A program made the translations under genes and the position numbers. Shown in pieces: positions 18,854 through 28,137 of a DNA stretch of 64,000 nucleotides. The stretch comes from Lacimicrobium sp. SS2-24 (GTDB taxonomy: Bacteria > Pseudomonadota > Gammaproteobacteria > Enterobacterales > Alteromonadaceae), in NCBI RefSeq assembly GCF_002201535.1, contig NZ_NIWW01000010.1, positions 78,838-142,837 on the forward strand. The letters are read 5' to 3'. Under the pieces are notes generated by a model, which saw only the letters and a list, made by a program, of their open reading frames with translations, was not told where the DNA came from and searched no databases. Each line of letters opens with the position of its first letter. Position 1 is the stretch's first letter.

Positions 18854-19310
18854 AGTTGTCCTTGTCGCCCCGAAAAATGGAAAAGCAAACCCATAATGGG
18901 GTTTGTCAGTTATAAATTTTTATAAGTTTGCCAGCATCTTACAATCAGTCTGTGGATTCTGACATTCCCATGACTATCCCACAAGACCCAGCAAATAGCG
19001 TTCCAACAGGAACTATAAACCAGATGGATTGGCTGATCCATAAAGCCATGGGTATTGGTGATGGAAAATCCCATTAACCAGCATATCGGCCAGTTTACGC
19101 TTTCATTGAGCCTCAGGTGCCATGGGGTTGTGAAACAGGTCCCTGATTTGACGGCCAAACAGGTATTGAGTCATCAATGTTAAACGGGCGTAATGACGAC
19201 GAGCAGCGCACACAGGACGATCACAATGACCAAGGTTATAGATATTGATGAGAGCTAAATAAGAAGACTTATAGCAACAATATCCACTGTCGGCTTACTG
19301 CAGAAGGTAT
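18854..19310. other. about 460-bp intergenic region upstream of fimV
   Basis: This region lies between the asd terminator and the fimV start, both genes on the minus strand. It should contain the fimV promoter. I see no RNA gene or repeat. A 35-codon plus-strand frame at 18970-19077 (MTIPQDPANSVPTG...) and an 82-codon minus-strand frame at 18910-19158 lack ribosome-binding sites or recognisable motifs, so neither is annotated as a gene. Confidence 0.45.
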
Positions 19311-19338
19311 AAAAAGGCCCGGCAATGGCCGGGCCTTT
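19311..19338 (-). terminator. intrinsic terminator of asd
   Basis: An 11-bp perfect stem pairs 19313-19323 with 19328-19338 (core GGCCCGGC) around a 4-base loop. On the minus strand it ends in a run of five U followed by AUA, 13 bases after the asd stop. It looks like a strong rho-independent terminator. Confidence 0.9.
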
Positions 19339-19350
19339 CGCTGAACGGGT

Positions 19351-20367
19351 TTACATATAATCGCGAATAAGCACTTCAGCAATCTGGATACTGTTGGTGG
19401 CGGCCCCTTTACGAACATTATCCGATACCACCCAAAGATTGATGCCGTTGGGATGAGAGAAATCCTGTCGCACCCGTCCCACAAATACCTCGTCCTTACC
19501 GCTGGCATTGCTCACCTGAGTGGGGAAGTCTCCAGGCTCACGCATCAGCACCACACCCGGGGCGTTTTCGAGCAGGTTTTTAACCTCTTCAACATCAATA
19601 GGCTGACGGGTCTCAAGATGAATGGCTTCGCCATGACCGTAGAAGACCGGTACCCTTACCGCGGTTGCGTTTACCCGGATACTTTCATCCCCCATTATTT
19701 TTTGGGTTTCCCAATGCATTTTCATCTCTTCTTTGGTGTAGTCATTGTCCTGAAATACATCAATCTGAGGGATTACATTAAAGGCAATCTGACGACTGAA
19801 AGCACTGGGTTTAATCTCTTTTGAACTCAGCAGGTCGGCTGTCTGACGGGCTAACTCTTCCATCGCGGACTTACCCGCTCCGGATACAGACTGGTAGGTG
19901 GCCACGTTAATGCGATCAATGCCTACTGCATCCTGGATGGGCTTTAAGGCCACCAGCATCTGAATGGTGGAGCAATTCGGGTTCGCAATAATATTGCGAT
20001 TGCGAAAATCCGCCAGTGCATGGGCGTTCACTTCAGGCACCACCAGAGGAATATCGGGCTCATAACGGTATTGAGAGGTATTATCAATCACCACACACCC
20101 GGCTTCTGCTGCTTTGGGTGCATACTTAGCAGAAACACTTCCCCCTGCGGAGAAAAACCCTAGCTGCACCTGTGACCAGTCGAATGTCTCGGCGTCCAGC
20201 ACCTGCACATCTTTACCCTTGAAGGTTACCGTACCACCCGCAGAGCGTGCACTGGCCAGGGGATAGAGTTTATTGATAGGAAAATCTCTTTGTTCGAGAA
20301 TTTCAATCATATGCTGGCCTACCAGGCCGGTAGCACCTAAAACGGCAACATCAAAAGCACGGGACAT
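19351..20367 (-). CDS. asd: aspartate-semialdehyde dehydrogenase
   Basis: NADPH-dependent enzyme converting aspartyl-phosphate to aspartate semialdehyde, the branch point to lysine/diaminopimelate, threonine and methionine. The Rossmann motif is AVLGATGLVGQHMIEIL and the catalytic cysteine lies in NPNCSTIQM. An in-frame GTG at 20374-20376 overlaps the pdxB stop, but AGGAG is one base from that GTG and 10 bases from the ATG at 20365-20367. I therefore chose the ATG, which gives 338 residues, the usual family length. It follows pdxB closely and ends at a strong terminator. Confidence 0.95.
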   Translation of the reverse strand: MSRAFDVAVLGATGLVGQHMIEILEQRDFPINKLYPLASARSAGGTVTFKGKDVQVLDAETFDWSQVQLGFFSAGGSVSAKYAPKAAEAGCVVIDNTSQYRYEPDIPLVVPEVNAHALADFRNRNIIANPNCSTIQMLVALKPIQDAVGIDRINVATYQSVSGAGKSAMEELARQTADLLSSKEIKPSAFSRQIAFNVIPQIDVFQDNDYTKEEMKMHWETQKIMGDESIRVNATAVRVPVFYGHGEAIHLETRQPIDVEEVKNLLENAPGVVLMREPGDFPTQVSNASGKDEVFVGRVRQDFSHPNGINLWVVSDNVRKGAATNSIQIAEVLIRDYM

Positions 20368-20372
20368 GCGGG

Positions 20373-21512
20373 TCACTCTCCTATTGTGGGGTTAACAGAA
20401 AATCCGAGGCCTAAGATTGCCTCTGTCATCGCGGAATTTCCAGTGCAAACTGACGCGGATGCAAATTCTCTTCTTATAGCATAGTGCTTGCGGATATATT
20501 CAAACTCAGCGGGCCCGGTTACGCTGACACGAAAATCCTTGTCATCACGGCGGATATCATAAACCGAAAACACCAACCGACCGAGCGCCTCCTGGGGCGA
20601 CAATGCCGAGTCTGGGTAAAGCAGGTCTGTTTGCGGGGCTGGTAAAAAATCCTCGAGCCGATGGCGCCTGGGCAAGTTAAGGTACTCAGCCAGCCGCTGA
20701 TACAGAATCTCAGTGCCACGGGCTTTGCCCTCAAGGGTATGGCCGGCAATATGCGCTGTTGCCAGTTGTGTATAGGGTATCAATCCGGTGCGTATTGCCG
20801 GTTCGTTTTCCCACACGTCCATGACCAGCATAGGGTGAGTGCCGCTGTGGCACAGTTCGAGCAGTGCCTGGTTATCCACCACTTCACCACGACAGGCGTT
20901 AATCAGGACCTGGTGAGGCTCCAGACTGGACAGCAGCATCTGATCAAACAGATGGCGGGTAGGATAAGGGCCACTATCCACCAGCGGTACATGTAAGCTG
21001 ATGATGTCGCAGGCCATAATGTCCGGCATATCCACAAAAGAACGGGGATCACCGGCCTCCGCCAGCGGCGGATCACACAGACGATAGTCCATACCCAGGG
21101 CTTTAAGCTTTTGGCTTAGCGCACTCCCCACTTGTCCTGCACCCACAATGCCGACACATTTTTCGGTCAGGTCCCAGTGATGTTTTAACGCCAGCGCGAA
21201 TAAACTGCTGATGACGTATTCCGCCACCGCCACCGCATTGCATCCGGGCGCTGCCGACCAGGGTATCTGACGCTGTTGTAAATAGGCCGTATCCAGATGG
21301 TTAAAGCCCGCAGTCCCCGTTCCGACAAACTTCAACTTGTCACATTTGCTTAGCAGTGCTGCATTGACTTTTGTGGTGGAACGGGTAAGCAGAATATCTG
21401 CATCACGCAGGGTATCCGCCTCAACAGTACTGCCACTGAACAGACACACTTCACCCCAATCACTAAAAAATGCTCTGGCATACAACAGGCTATCTTCGCA
21501 GTAGATCTTCAT
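20373..21512 (-). CDS. pdxB: erythronate-4-phosphate dehydrogenase
   Basis: Second step of the long (DXP-dependent) pyridoxal phosphate pathway, 379 residues. A D-2-hydroxyacid dehydrogenase fold: NAD motif GIVGAGQVGSALSQKL, substrate-region motifs TGTAGFNHLD and LINACRGEVVDN, and the catalytic-His segment TAHIAGHTLEGKARG, a PdxB signature. The C-terminal dimerisation domain (about 290-379) is specific to PdxB. An in-frame GTG two codons upstream is possible, but family members begin MKI-like, which favours the ATG at 21510-21512. It reads into asd with a gap of 5 bases. pdxH, also PLP-related, is elsewhere in the window at 51569. Confidence 0.95.
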   Translation of the reverse strand: MKIYCEDSLLYARAFFSDWGEVCLFSGSTVEADTLRDADILLTRSTTKVNAALLSKCDKLKFVGTGTAGFNHLDTAYLQQRQIPWSAAPGCNAVAVAEYVISSLFALALKHHWDLTEKCVGIVGAGQVGSALSQKLKALGMDYRLCDPPLAEAGDPRSFVDMPDIMACDIISLHVPLVDSGPYPTRHLFDQMLLSSLEPHQVLINACRGEVVDNQALLELCHSGTHPMLVMDVWENEPAIRTGLIPYTQLATAHIAGHTLEGKARGTEILYQRLAEYLNLPRRHRLEDFLPAPQTDLLYPDSALSPQEALGRLVFSVYDIRRDDKDFRVSVTGPAEFEYIRKHYAIRREFASASVCTGNSAMTEAILGLGFSVNPTIGE

Positions 21513-21550
21513 GAACACAGGTAAAGGTAAATCAGGGGGCGTATTCTGCC

Positions 21551-22360
21551 TTATTTGAAGCCGAGCGTCTGCACGTATTGCGCTATTTGCCTGTCATTGA
21601 ACCGATGTTGTCTGAGAATGGTGTGCAGCTGACCGCTATCATGTAACTGTCTGACACCTTGCTCAAACAGGGTTTTCCACTGCGTCGCGGAGGTGTCTTT
21701 ACGGGGAAACGCAAGGTGCAGGGCATGGGAGGACAAAGCTGGCTCAACAAACTCTATGGGACTGGTTTCAGCCAACTTACTCAGCTTGTCGTCATGCTCC
21801 AGCCAGTAGAACCCCACTTCACGTGTCCCGGCAACCAGATCCACTCGACCTCGGAGCAATAGTTGCAGGCTGGTGACCAGCTGATTGGTTTCACTCACCT
21901 GTAAACGGGGATACTTACGCAGGGTCTCGCTGACCATATCCAGTTCCGCCACACTGATACGAAAGCGCTCCAGGGAAGAGAGATCCCCATCAAAAACAAT
22001 CTTGCGGTTTGCTTTTTGCCTGAAAAAGCCGCTGGTTGCAGCAGCAATCGGCTGGCTGTAGAGGTAATCACGAGCACGTGCCTGACTGTAAAACGCACCG
22101 AGCACTGCCGTTCTTTGCCCGGAGGCCGTCAGGCGCATCGCTCTTGGCCAACTGGTGAATTCCAGTGATGCGTCAATTCCCTGGGTTGACAGCGCCGCAT
22201 GCGTCACCTGCCACAACCACCCCTGTTGCGGCAGTTGCGGGGCAAAATACGGCGGGAATGGCTCGGTGACAATCTGCCACGTGTTAGCCAATGCCCCAAC
22301 CGACATCAAGCCAGCAACCAACCCAAGGGTCATAGATTGCCACAGGTTTTTACGCTTCAT
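21551..22360 (-). CDS. periplasmic solute-binding-like protein (SBP_bac_3 / PBPb fold)
   Basis: Exported protein of 269 residues. The signal peptide (MKRKNLWQSMTLGLVAGL, cleaved after about ALA) is followed by a small type II periplasmic binding fold: WQIVTEPFPPYFAPQ, TSWPRAMRLTASGQRTAVLG, a central domain cross-over near LLRGRVDLVAGTREVGFYWL, and WKTLFEQGVRQLHDSGQLHTIL near the end. Relatives in Alteromonadales are numerous, usually lack an ABC permease partner, and have unknown ligands. None is encoded next to it here. An upstream TTG is in frame, but the ATG at 22358-22360 gives a normal signal peptide. Confidence 0.8.
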   Translation of the reverse strand: MKRKNLWQSMTLGLVAGLMSVGALANTWQIVTEPFPPYFAPQLPQQGWLWQVTHAALSTQGIDASLEFTSWPRAMRLTASGQRTAVLGAFYSQARARDYLYSQPIAAATSGFFRQKANRKIVFDGDLSSLERFRISVAELDMVSETLRKYPRLQVSETNQLVTSLQLLLRGRVDLVAGTREVGFYWLEHDDKLSKLAETSPIEFVEPALSSHALHLAFPRKDTSATQWKTLFEQGVRQLHDSGQLHTILRQHRFNDRQIAQYVQTLGFK

Positions 22361-22433
22361 ACTCGACAAACACTAACTCCAGAGGATATGACGGCGTCCG
22401 TGCACGTTACTCTAGTGTTTTAGTATATCAGAG

Positions 22434-23735
22434 TCAGATGTTTGCGCTGCGGCTCTGCCGTGACCCATTGCGATTGCGACCGTTGCCAGCGTATGCCGCA
22501 CTGCCATTTCCACGATCAGACTGGTTTCTGCCACCGGCACGATGGCGTCCCTGACTATTGCCCCGCGGACGCGTCACCTGAGGTTCAGGCTTGGCATTAG
22601 GATCGGGTTCAAAACCGGCAATCACTTCTCTTGGCAACTGACGTTTGAGCAGACGTTCGATATCCCGCAGCAATTTGTTTTCATCAATGCTGAGCAGAGA
22701 AATGGCTTTGCCTTCGTTACCCGCTCTGCCAGTACGGCCAATGCGATGCACATAGTCCTCAGGAACATTGGGCAGCTCGTAGTTTACCACATGGGGCAAT
22801 TGGTCGATATCCAATCCCCGGGCGGCAATATCGGTGGCGACCAGTACCCGCACTTTACCGGATTTAAAATCAGCCAGTGCACGCGTACGGGCACCCTGAC
22901 TCTTGTTGCCATGTATGGCGGCGGAACTTAACCCATCTTTATCCAGCTGCTGAGCAAGACGATTAGCACCGTGTTTGGTGCGCGTGAACACCAATACCTG
23001 TTGCCAGTTCTCAGAGCCAATAAGATAGGCCAGCAATTTGCGCTTGCTGGATTTATCAACGGGATGGATGACCTGCTCTACGGTTTCCGATGCCGTATTG
23101 CGACGGGCCACTTCGATCAACACAGGATCATCAAGCAAACCGTCTGCAAGACGCTTAATCTCATCGGAGAAGGTCGCGGAAAAGAGCAGGTTCTGGCGTG
23201 TTTTAGGTAACAAGGCCAGCACCTTTTTAATATCATGGATAAAGCCCATGTCGAGCATGCGGTCGGCTTCATCGAGCACCAGAATTTCGACTTTAGACAG
23301 ATCCAGTGTTTTCTGATTCACATGGTCAAGCAAGCGCCCTGGGGTCGCCACCAGAATATCCACGCCTCTGCGCAATGCGGAAATTTGCGGGTTGATACTC
23401 ACACCACCGAAGATTACCGCACTTTTCAAAGGCAGGTTCTTACCATAAGCGCGCACACTCTCACTCACCTGCGCCGCCAGTTCACGGGTAGGTGTTAACA
23501 CCAGCGCTCTGACCGGACGCTTACCACCAGCCGGAGCGGATTGGCTGAGACGATGCAAAAGTGGCAAGGTGAAGCCCGCCGTCTTACCGGTACCCGTTTG
23601 TGCACCGGCAAGTACATCGGCACCCTTAAGAATTTCGGGAATGGCTTTCGCCTGGATGGGCGTTGGCTGGGTATAACCTTGCTCGGAAACGGCACGCAAA
23701 AGTTCAGCCGAAAGGCCGAGTTCGTTAAATAACAT
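22434..23735 (-). CDS. rhlE: DEAD-box ATP-dependent RNA helicase, RhlE type
   Basis: RNA helicase of 433 residues. Motifs in order: Q-motif ([11 protein letters not shown]), Walker [29 protein letters not shown] in [16 protein letters not shown], and [10 protein letters not shown]. The C-terminal 60 residues are rich in R, G, N and S, an RNA-binding tail common in RhlE. AAGGA lies 10 bases upstream of the ATG at 23733-23735, and family members start with M-x-F-x-x-L-G-L-S. An ATG 10 codons upstream is therefore less likely. A leader of up to 300 bases separates it from fabB. Confidence 0.93.
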   Translation of the reverse strand: MLFNELGLSAELLRAVSEQGYTQPTPIQAKAIPEILKGADVLAGAQTGTGKTAGFTLPLLHRLSQSAPAGGKRPVRALVLTPTRELAAQVSESVRAYGKNLPLKSAVIFGGVSINPQISALRRGVDILVATPGRLLDHVNQKTLDLSKVEILVLDEADRMLDMGFIHDIKKVLALLPKTRQNLLFSATFSDEIKRLADGLLDDPVLIEVARRNTASETVEQVIHPVDKSSKRKLLAYLIGSENWQQVLVFTRTKHGANRLAQQLDKDGLSSAAIHGNKSQGARTRALADFKSGKVRVLVATDIAARGLDIDQLPHVVNYELPNVPEDYVHRIGRTGRAGNEGKAISLLSIDENKLLRDIERLLKRQLPREVIAGFEPDPNAKPEPQVTRPRGNSQGRHRAGGRNQSDRGNGSAAYAGNGRNRNGSRQSRSANI

Positions 23736-24034
23736 AAAAATATTGTCCTTGACCTGCCTGTTCATGTCTGTGACATGGATACGGTCTGAGGCAGGAGATT
23801 CAGGTGTCTACGGGAAAGATTCACAAGACAGGAGCACCGACCGATGGGTGCCTAAAATGAGCGCGCACTGTAACAGCAAAGCCCGCGGCTGTCCATCTAA
23901 AGCATCGAACAGTGCGCTAGTAACCCGGGCTAGTCGGCGCCGCACGCAAACGGATGTGACCACGGGCACCTATACAGGCTTGTTGAGCAGAGGACCCACC
24001 ACCGCCTTGGCGGCGATGGTGGGCCAACTGTTTA
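23736..24034. other. 299-bp region downstream of fabB and upstream of rhlE
   Basis: No supported gene. It holds the fabB terminator hairpin (23995-24023) and must hold the rhlE promoter and leader. A 9-bp inverted repeat, GCGCACTGT (23863-23871) with ACAGTGCGC (23909-23917), encloses a smaller AGCC/GGCT hairpin at about 23879-23889, so the rhlE leader may be structured. Confidence 0.4.
23995..24023 (-). terminator. probable fabB 3' hairpin
   Basis: 12-bp stem (23995-24006 with 24012-24023, cores CCCACC and GGTGGG) containing one G-U pair in the minus-strand RNA. It starts 12 bases after the fabB stop. The following sequence is only moderately U-rich, so termination strength is uncertain. Confidence 0.55.
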
Positions 24035-25249
24035 TTACTTCTCGAAACGGCGCAGTACCAGCGTGGCATTAGTGCCACCGAAGCCGAAGCTATTCGACAT
24101 AACAGTATTGATGCTGGCATCGCGGGCCTGGGTGACAATATCCAGTCCTTCGGCTTTGTCATCAAGGTTACTGACATTCACCGACGGTGCGATAAACCCA
24201 TTTTCCATCATCAACATGCTATAGATGGCTTCATGGACACCCGCCGCCCCAAGAGCGTGACCGGTCATCGCTTTTGTGGCACTGATCGCCGGCGATTTAC
24301 CGCCAAATACCTGCTGAATCGCTTCCAGCTCTTTGACATCGCCAACCGGCGTCGAGGTACCATGGGTATTGAGATAGTCGATGCTCTCCTCAACCCCGTC
24401 CATGGCTTGCTGCATACAGCGCACGGCGCCCTCTCCCGATGGCGCTACCATATCGTAACCATCAGAGGTGGCACCGTAACCGATGATTTCGGCATAAATT
24501 TTTGCACCGCGTGCCAGGGCATGCTCCAGCTCTTCAACAATCACCATACCGCCACCACCAGAGATGACAAAACCATCCCGATCCGCGTCATAGGTGCGTG
24601 AGGCTTTATCCGGCGTATCGTTGTAACGCGTCGACAGGGCCCCCATGGCGTCAAACTCCATGGCCAGCGTCCAGTCCACCTCTTCGCCGCCGCCTGCAAA
24701 GACCATATCCTGCTTACCCAACTGAATTTGTTCAAGGGCATGACCAATACAGTGGGCACTGGTGGCACAGGCAGAGGAAATAGAATAATTGATCCCTTTT
24801 ATTTTAAAGGGCGTGGCAAGACAGGCAGAGACTGTACTGCTCATGGTCCGCGGCACCATGTAAGGACCGACTCGTTTAACGCCTTTTTCACGCAGAATAT
24901 CTGCCGCTTCCACCTGATTTTTTGAGGATGCACCGCCAGAGCCCGCTACCAGACCGGTGCGGGTATTAGACACCAGGTCTTCGCCAATTCCGGCATCCTC
25001 AATAGCCTGCTGCATCGCGATATATGCGTAGGCTGCCGCCTCGCCCATAAAGCGCAGTGCCTTGCGATCGATGTGTTCTTTCACATCCAGTTCAATATTG
25101 CCCCACACCTGGCTACGCAAGCCCATATCGGCAAACTGCTGGGAATAGCGAATACCGCTTTTTCCCTGGCGCAGGGACTGCAGAACCTGATCTTTGTCGT
25201 TACCAATACTGGAAACAATCCCCAGTCCTGTAATCACCGCTCTTTTCAT
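24035..25249 (-). CDS. fabB: beta-ketoacyl-ACP synthase I
   Basis: Condensing enzyme of type II fatty acid synthesis, needed for unsaturated fatty acids; 404 residues. The Cys-His-His triad is visible: C161 in [15 protein letters not shown], then [11 protein letters not shown] (about 295-305) and [16 protein letters not shown] (about 327-342). The N-terminal [17 protein letters not shown] and the [19 protein letters not shown] segment are FabB-like rather than FabF-like. It is transcribed divergently from mnmC, as in many gammaproteobacteria. I saw no obvious FabR or FadR operator in the 127-base divergent region. Confidence 0.96.
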   Translation of the reverse strand: MKRAVITGLGIVSSIGNDKDQVLQSLRQGKSGIRYSQQFADMGLRSQVWGNIELDVKEHIDRKALRFMGEAAAYAYIAMQQAIEDAGIGEDLVSNTRTGLVAGSGGASSKNQVEAADILREKGVKRVGPYMVPRTMSSTVSACLATPFKIKGINYSISSACATSAHCIGHALEQIQLGKQDMVFAGGGEEVDWTLAMEFDAMGALSTRYNDTPDKASRTYDADRDGFVISGGGGMVIVEELEHALARGAKIYAEIIGYGATSDGYDMVAPSGEGAVRCMQQAMDGVEESIDYLNTHGTSTPVGDVKELEAIQQVFGGKSPAISATKAMTGHALGAAGVHEAIYSMLMMENGFIAPSVNVSNLDDKAEGLDIVTQARDASINTVMSNSFGFGGTNATLVLRRFEK

Positions 25250-25376
25250 GCTTTCACCTTAGCGTTTAAAAAATTGCCCTTATGGTAATGATTTTGACGT
25301 TTAAAGTGGTCTGCTCTTTTCGACGCCCTCATTACCGCGATAACATACGCCAATTCACTGACCAATGTCAGCCTAA

Positions 25377-27368
25377 ATGAGTATTAAAAACGCACAAATC
25401 CGTTATAACGATACGGGCACCCCCATTGCTGAGGCCTTTGGCGATGTTTACTTTTCCAATGACAATGGCCTTGAAGAAACGCGCTACGTATTTTTAACCC
25501 ATAATGACCTGCCAGGGCGCTGGCGTCTGTTACACAATGATGACGTTTTTACGGTCATGGAGACCGGCTTCGGTACCGGATTAAACTTTCTTGCCTGCTG
25601 GCAGGCGCTAAACGCGCTTCATGACAATGAGCAATGTGGGCCCGGACACGTTCACTTCATATCCATAGAAAAATACCCACTGTCGAAAAAAGACTTGCAG
25701 CAGGCACTGAATAACTGGCCTGAGCTGACTGGGTTGAGTCATCAGCTACTTCAGCAATACCCTGACCTGACGCCGGGATGCCATCGTCTGACCTTTACCA
25801 CTGACTATGGCGTTATTCGCCTGGATTTGTATTTCGGTGATGTTCAGGGTGTTCTTCCGGACGTTTCCTGTCCACCACAGGGCATGGTCGATGCCTGGTT
25901 TTTAGATGGTTTTGCGCCCAGTAAAAATCCTGATATGTGGTCCGATAGCCTTTATGCGCAGATGGTGCGCCTGGCGAGAGTGGGGTGCACCTTCGCCACT
26001 TTTACAGCCGCCGGCGCGGTCAGACGGGGCCTTCAGCAGGCCGGCTTTACAGTGAAAAAATGCCCGGGTTTTGGCAGTAAACGTGAGATGTTGGCGGGTA
26101 AGCTGGCTGAAAAACCTCAGACGGACATCATCAAACCCTGGTATTACCGCTATGCAAGCCCACAAAAACGTATTGCTGTGATTGGTGCCGGCCTGGCAGG
26201 CGCCAACCTCTGCTATGCCCTGTGTCGCCATGGTTATAAGGTTACCCTGTATACCCAGCATATTGCCGGTGACGCCTCGGGTAATGCTCAGGGAGGCTTT
26301 TACCCACAACTGCATGCCGAAGGCAATACCCGAAGCCACTTTATGGCGCAGGCGTTCGGTTACGCGGCAAGATTGTATCAGCAATTGGCTCAACAGCATG
26401 ACTTTGCCCATCAGTTTTGTGGTGTTCTGCAACTGGGCTTTCATGCAAAAGAGCAAGCACGATTGGAGAAACTGGCAGAAAAAGGGCACTGGCCCGACTC
26501 GCTGGTTCATCCGGTCAGTGCTGTCGAGACAAGCGAACTGGCAGGTTTACCCCTGCCCTATCCGGGGTTGTTTATACCGCAGGGAGGCTGGATTCATCCT
26601 CACGGCCTGATTGAGGCGTTACTTGCCAGTTGTGGTGAACACCTGCAAGTTCAGACAGAAAAAGTACTAAGTCAGTTGAGTCAGGGCTCGAGCAATGAAT
26701 GGCAATTGCACTGGCAGGATGGCAGCACGGATCACGAAGCCTGTGTGGTTCTTGCCGGCGGCGCCAGAAGTATGGCGTGGGATGTGCTTAGCCCCTTACC
26801 TTTGCGCCCGGTAAGGGGGCAAGTGGAGGCGATCCCCAGTCAACCGCCTTTGACAGCCCTTCGTACCGTGTTATGTCACAAAGGGTATCTGACGCCAGCC
26901 TTTGCTGGGCAGCATGCCCTCGGCTCTACCTATGTTAAAAATGACCTCAGTACCGCCTATCGGCAATCGGAAGAACAACAAAACTTGCAGGTACAACAAA
27001 AGGCCCTAACCGACTGCGACTGGATTCATCAGCTTAAAAGCCAGCAACAGGGCCGGGCAGCCATCAGACTGGGCACGCCGGATCACCTTCCTCTGGCCGG
27101 AGCCGTACCTGATTTTGAGGCGCAGCGCCTAGCATACGCACAGCTTCGCAAGGGCCACAAGGATTGTCACTACCCCCTGGCTGAGGATATTCCGGGTTTA
27201 TTCGTACTCTGTGGGCTTGGCTCCAGAGGTTTGTGCACCGCGCCTATTCTGGCTGAGGTGTTGGCTTGCCAGTTAAGCGGCAAACCGATGCCGCTGGATG
27301 GCACAACATTGGCAGCCCTTAGCCCTAACCGTTTCTTAATTCGGGAGCTGATGCGCCAACCGGGTTAA
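25377..27368 (+). CDS. mnmC: bifunctional tRNA 5-methylaminomethyl-2-thiouridine biosynthesis protein MnmC
   Basis: Catalyses the last two steps of mnm5s2U34 in tRNA, 663 residues. The N-terminal methyltransferase domain (MnmC2, about 1-245) shows ETGFGTGLNFLACW for SAM binding and VDAWFLDGFAPSKNPDMW. The C-terminal FAD-dependent demodification domain (MnmC1, about 260-663) has the dinucleotide motif IAVIGAGLAGANL and ends with LCGLGSRGLCTAPILAE. Both domains are complete, so the fused form is functional in principle. It is divergent from fabB. Confidence 0.95.
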   Translation: MSIKNAQIRYNDTGTPIAEAFGDVYFSNDNGLEETRYVFLTHNDLPGRWRLLHNDDVFTVMETGFGTGLNFLACWQALNALHDNEQCGPGHVHFISIEKYPLSKKDLQQALNNWPELTGLSHQLLQQYPDLTPGCHRLTFTTDYGVIRLDLYFGDVQGVLPDVSCPPQGMVDAWFLDGFAPSKNPDMWSDSLYAQMVRLARVGCTFATFTAAGAVRRGLQQAGFTVKKCPGFGSKREMLAGKLAEKPQTDIIKPWYYRYASPQKRIAVIGAGLAGANLCYALCRHGYKVTLYTQHIAGDASGNAQGGFYPQLHAEGNTRSHFMAQAFGYAARLYQQLAQQHDFAHQFCGVLQLGFHAKEQARLEKLAEKGHWPDSLVHPVSAVETSELAGLPLPYPGLFIPQGGWIHPHGLIEALLASCGEHLQVQTEKVLSQLSQGSSNEWQLHWQDGSTDHEACVVLAGGARSMAWDVLSPLPLRPVRGQVEAIPSQPPLTALRTVLCHKGYLTPAFAGQHALGSTYVKNDLSTAYRQSEEQQNLQVQQKALTDCDWIHQLKSQQQGRAAIRLGTPDHLPLAGAVPDFEAQRLAYAQLRKGHKDCHYPLAEDIPGLFVLCGLGSRGLCTAPILAEVLACQLSGKPMPLDGTTLAALSPNRFLIRELMRQPG

Positions 27369-27441
27369 TGACTCAAACGCCTTGTTGTAAGAGTCTGAGC
27401 CCGGCCCACAATAGCGTCATGGCAGTAACACGGAAAAGGCG

Positions 27442-28137
27442 TTAAAGCTGCACCATCATAGGCACCAGAGAGTCGGCTACTACACGGGGAATAAAGCCTG
27501 AGGCGCTCGCTACAACCTGCTGGTCTTTGAGTGACACCATACGGCTGTTAATCTGGATCCCTCTTGAATTTCGGATCAGTGTTCCGGATACAACATAATC
27601 CAGCTGTTGCTTGCGACTCAGATTGCGGACATCCCGACTGAATACACGGTCGCCATCCCGGCCCACTTCAATGACCGGCATGGTCTTAATATCCACCACC
27701 GCCAGTCCGAATTCCTGCAGCTGCGCAACCAGTTTTTCGGCCAGCTGATTACCAAGCACAGAGGTTGTGGTCAGGCTGGTATCCAGTTCCACGAAAGAGC
27801 CTACTGCAACCCGCCCCTGGGCACTGGGTTCCGCCAGACTATGTACCAGCCCCATCGCCAGTTGCTCGGCATAATCATTCAAGGTTTTGTGGATATATCC
27901 CGCTTGGTAACCATTATCCTTAGCGGCCATCAGCGACATGGATGGTTCCACCGCCGTGTGTTGCTCACTGGGCGGCGGCTGATACCAGATACCATTCACT
28001 GGCCTGGGCTGCTCGACGTGCGGTTTTTGCATCGTATCAGTCTCAGCCTGCTGTGCCGACAGCCAGGGTGTATCCAGGGTCAACGAACACCCCTGTACCA
28101 AAGCGAGCAGCGGAAAATATCTCAACATGCGATACAT
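27442..28137 (-). CDS. FlgO-domain lipoprotein (third gene of the triplet)
   Basis: Predicted outer-membrane lipoprotein of 231 residues: short signal peptide with lipobox LVQGC (C at about 17). A FlgO domain covers about 85-225: a region with AEQLAMGLVHSL and VGSFVELDTS, then GNQLAEKLVAQLQEFGLAVVDIK, then a strand region with DYVVSGTLIRN and INSRMVSLKDQQVVASAS. FlgO in Vibrio is an outer-membrane flagellar protein that helps anchor or expose the filament. No flagellar genes are adjacent, so the role here is uncertain. AGGGGGA precedes the ATG by about 5 bases. The start lies directly after the stop of the previous FlgO gene. Confidence 0.82.
   Translation of the reverse strand: MYRMLRYFPLLALVQGCSLTLDTPWLSAQQAETDTMQKPHVEQPRPVNGIWYQPPPSEQHTAVEPSMSLMAAKDNGYQAGYIHKTLNDYAEQLAMGLVHSLAEPSAQGRVAVGSFVELDTSLTTTSVLGNQLAEKLVAQLQEFGLAVVDIKTMPVIEVGRDGDRVFSRDVRNLSRKQQLDYVVSGTLIRNSRGIQINSRMVSLKDQQVVASASGFIPRVVADSLVPMMVQL

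Noticed and set aside
18910..19158. 82-codon minus-strand frame upstream of fimV
   Set aside because: Cys- and Trp-rich product without motif, no ribosome-binding site, and it runs almost up to the fimV start where promoter sequence is expected.
25250..25376. FabR or FadR operator in the fabB-mnmC divergent region
   Set aside because: Neither palindrome consensus is visible; TTTAAAGTGGTCTGCTC is too far from a FadR site.
25902..26510. 202-codon open frame antisense to mnmC
   Set aside because: Covered by two conserved MnmC domains on the plus strand, with no recognisable features of its own.
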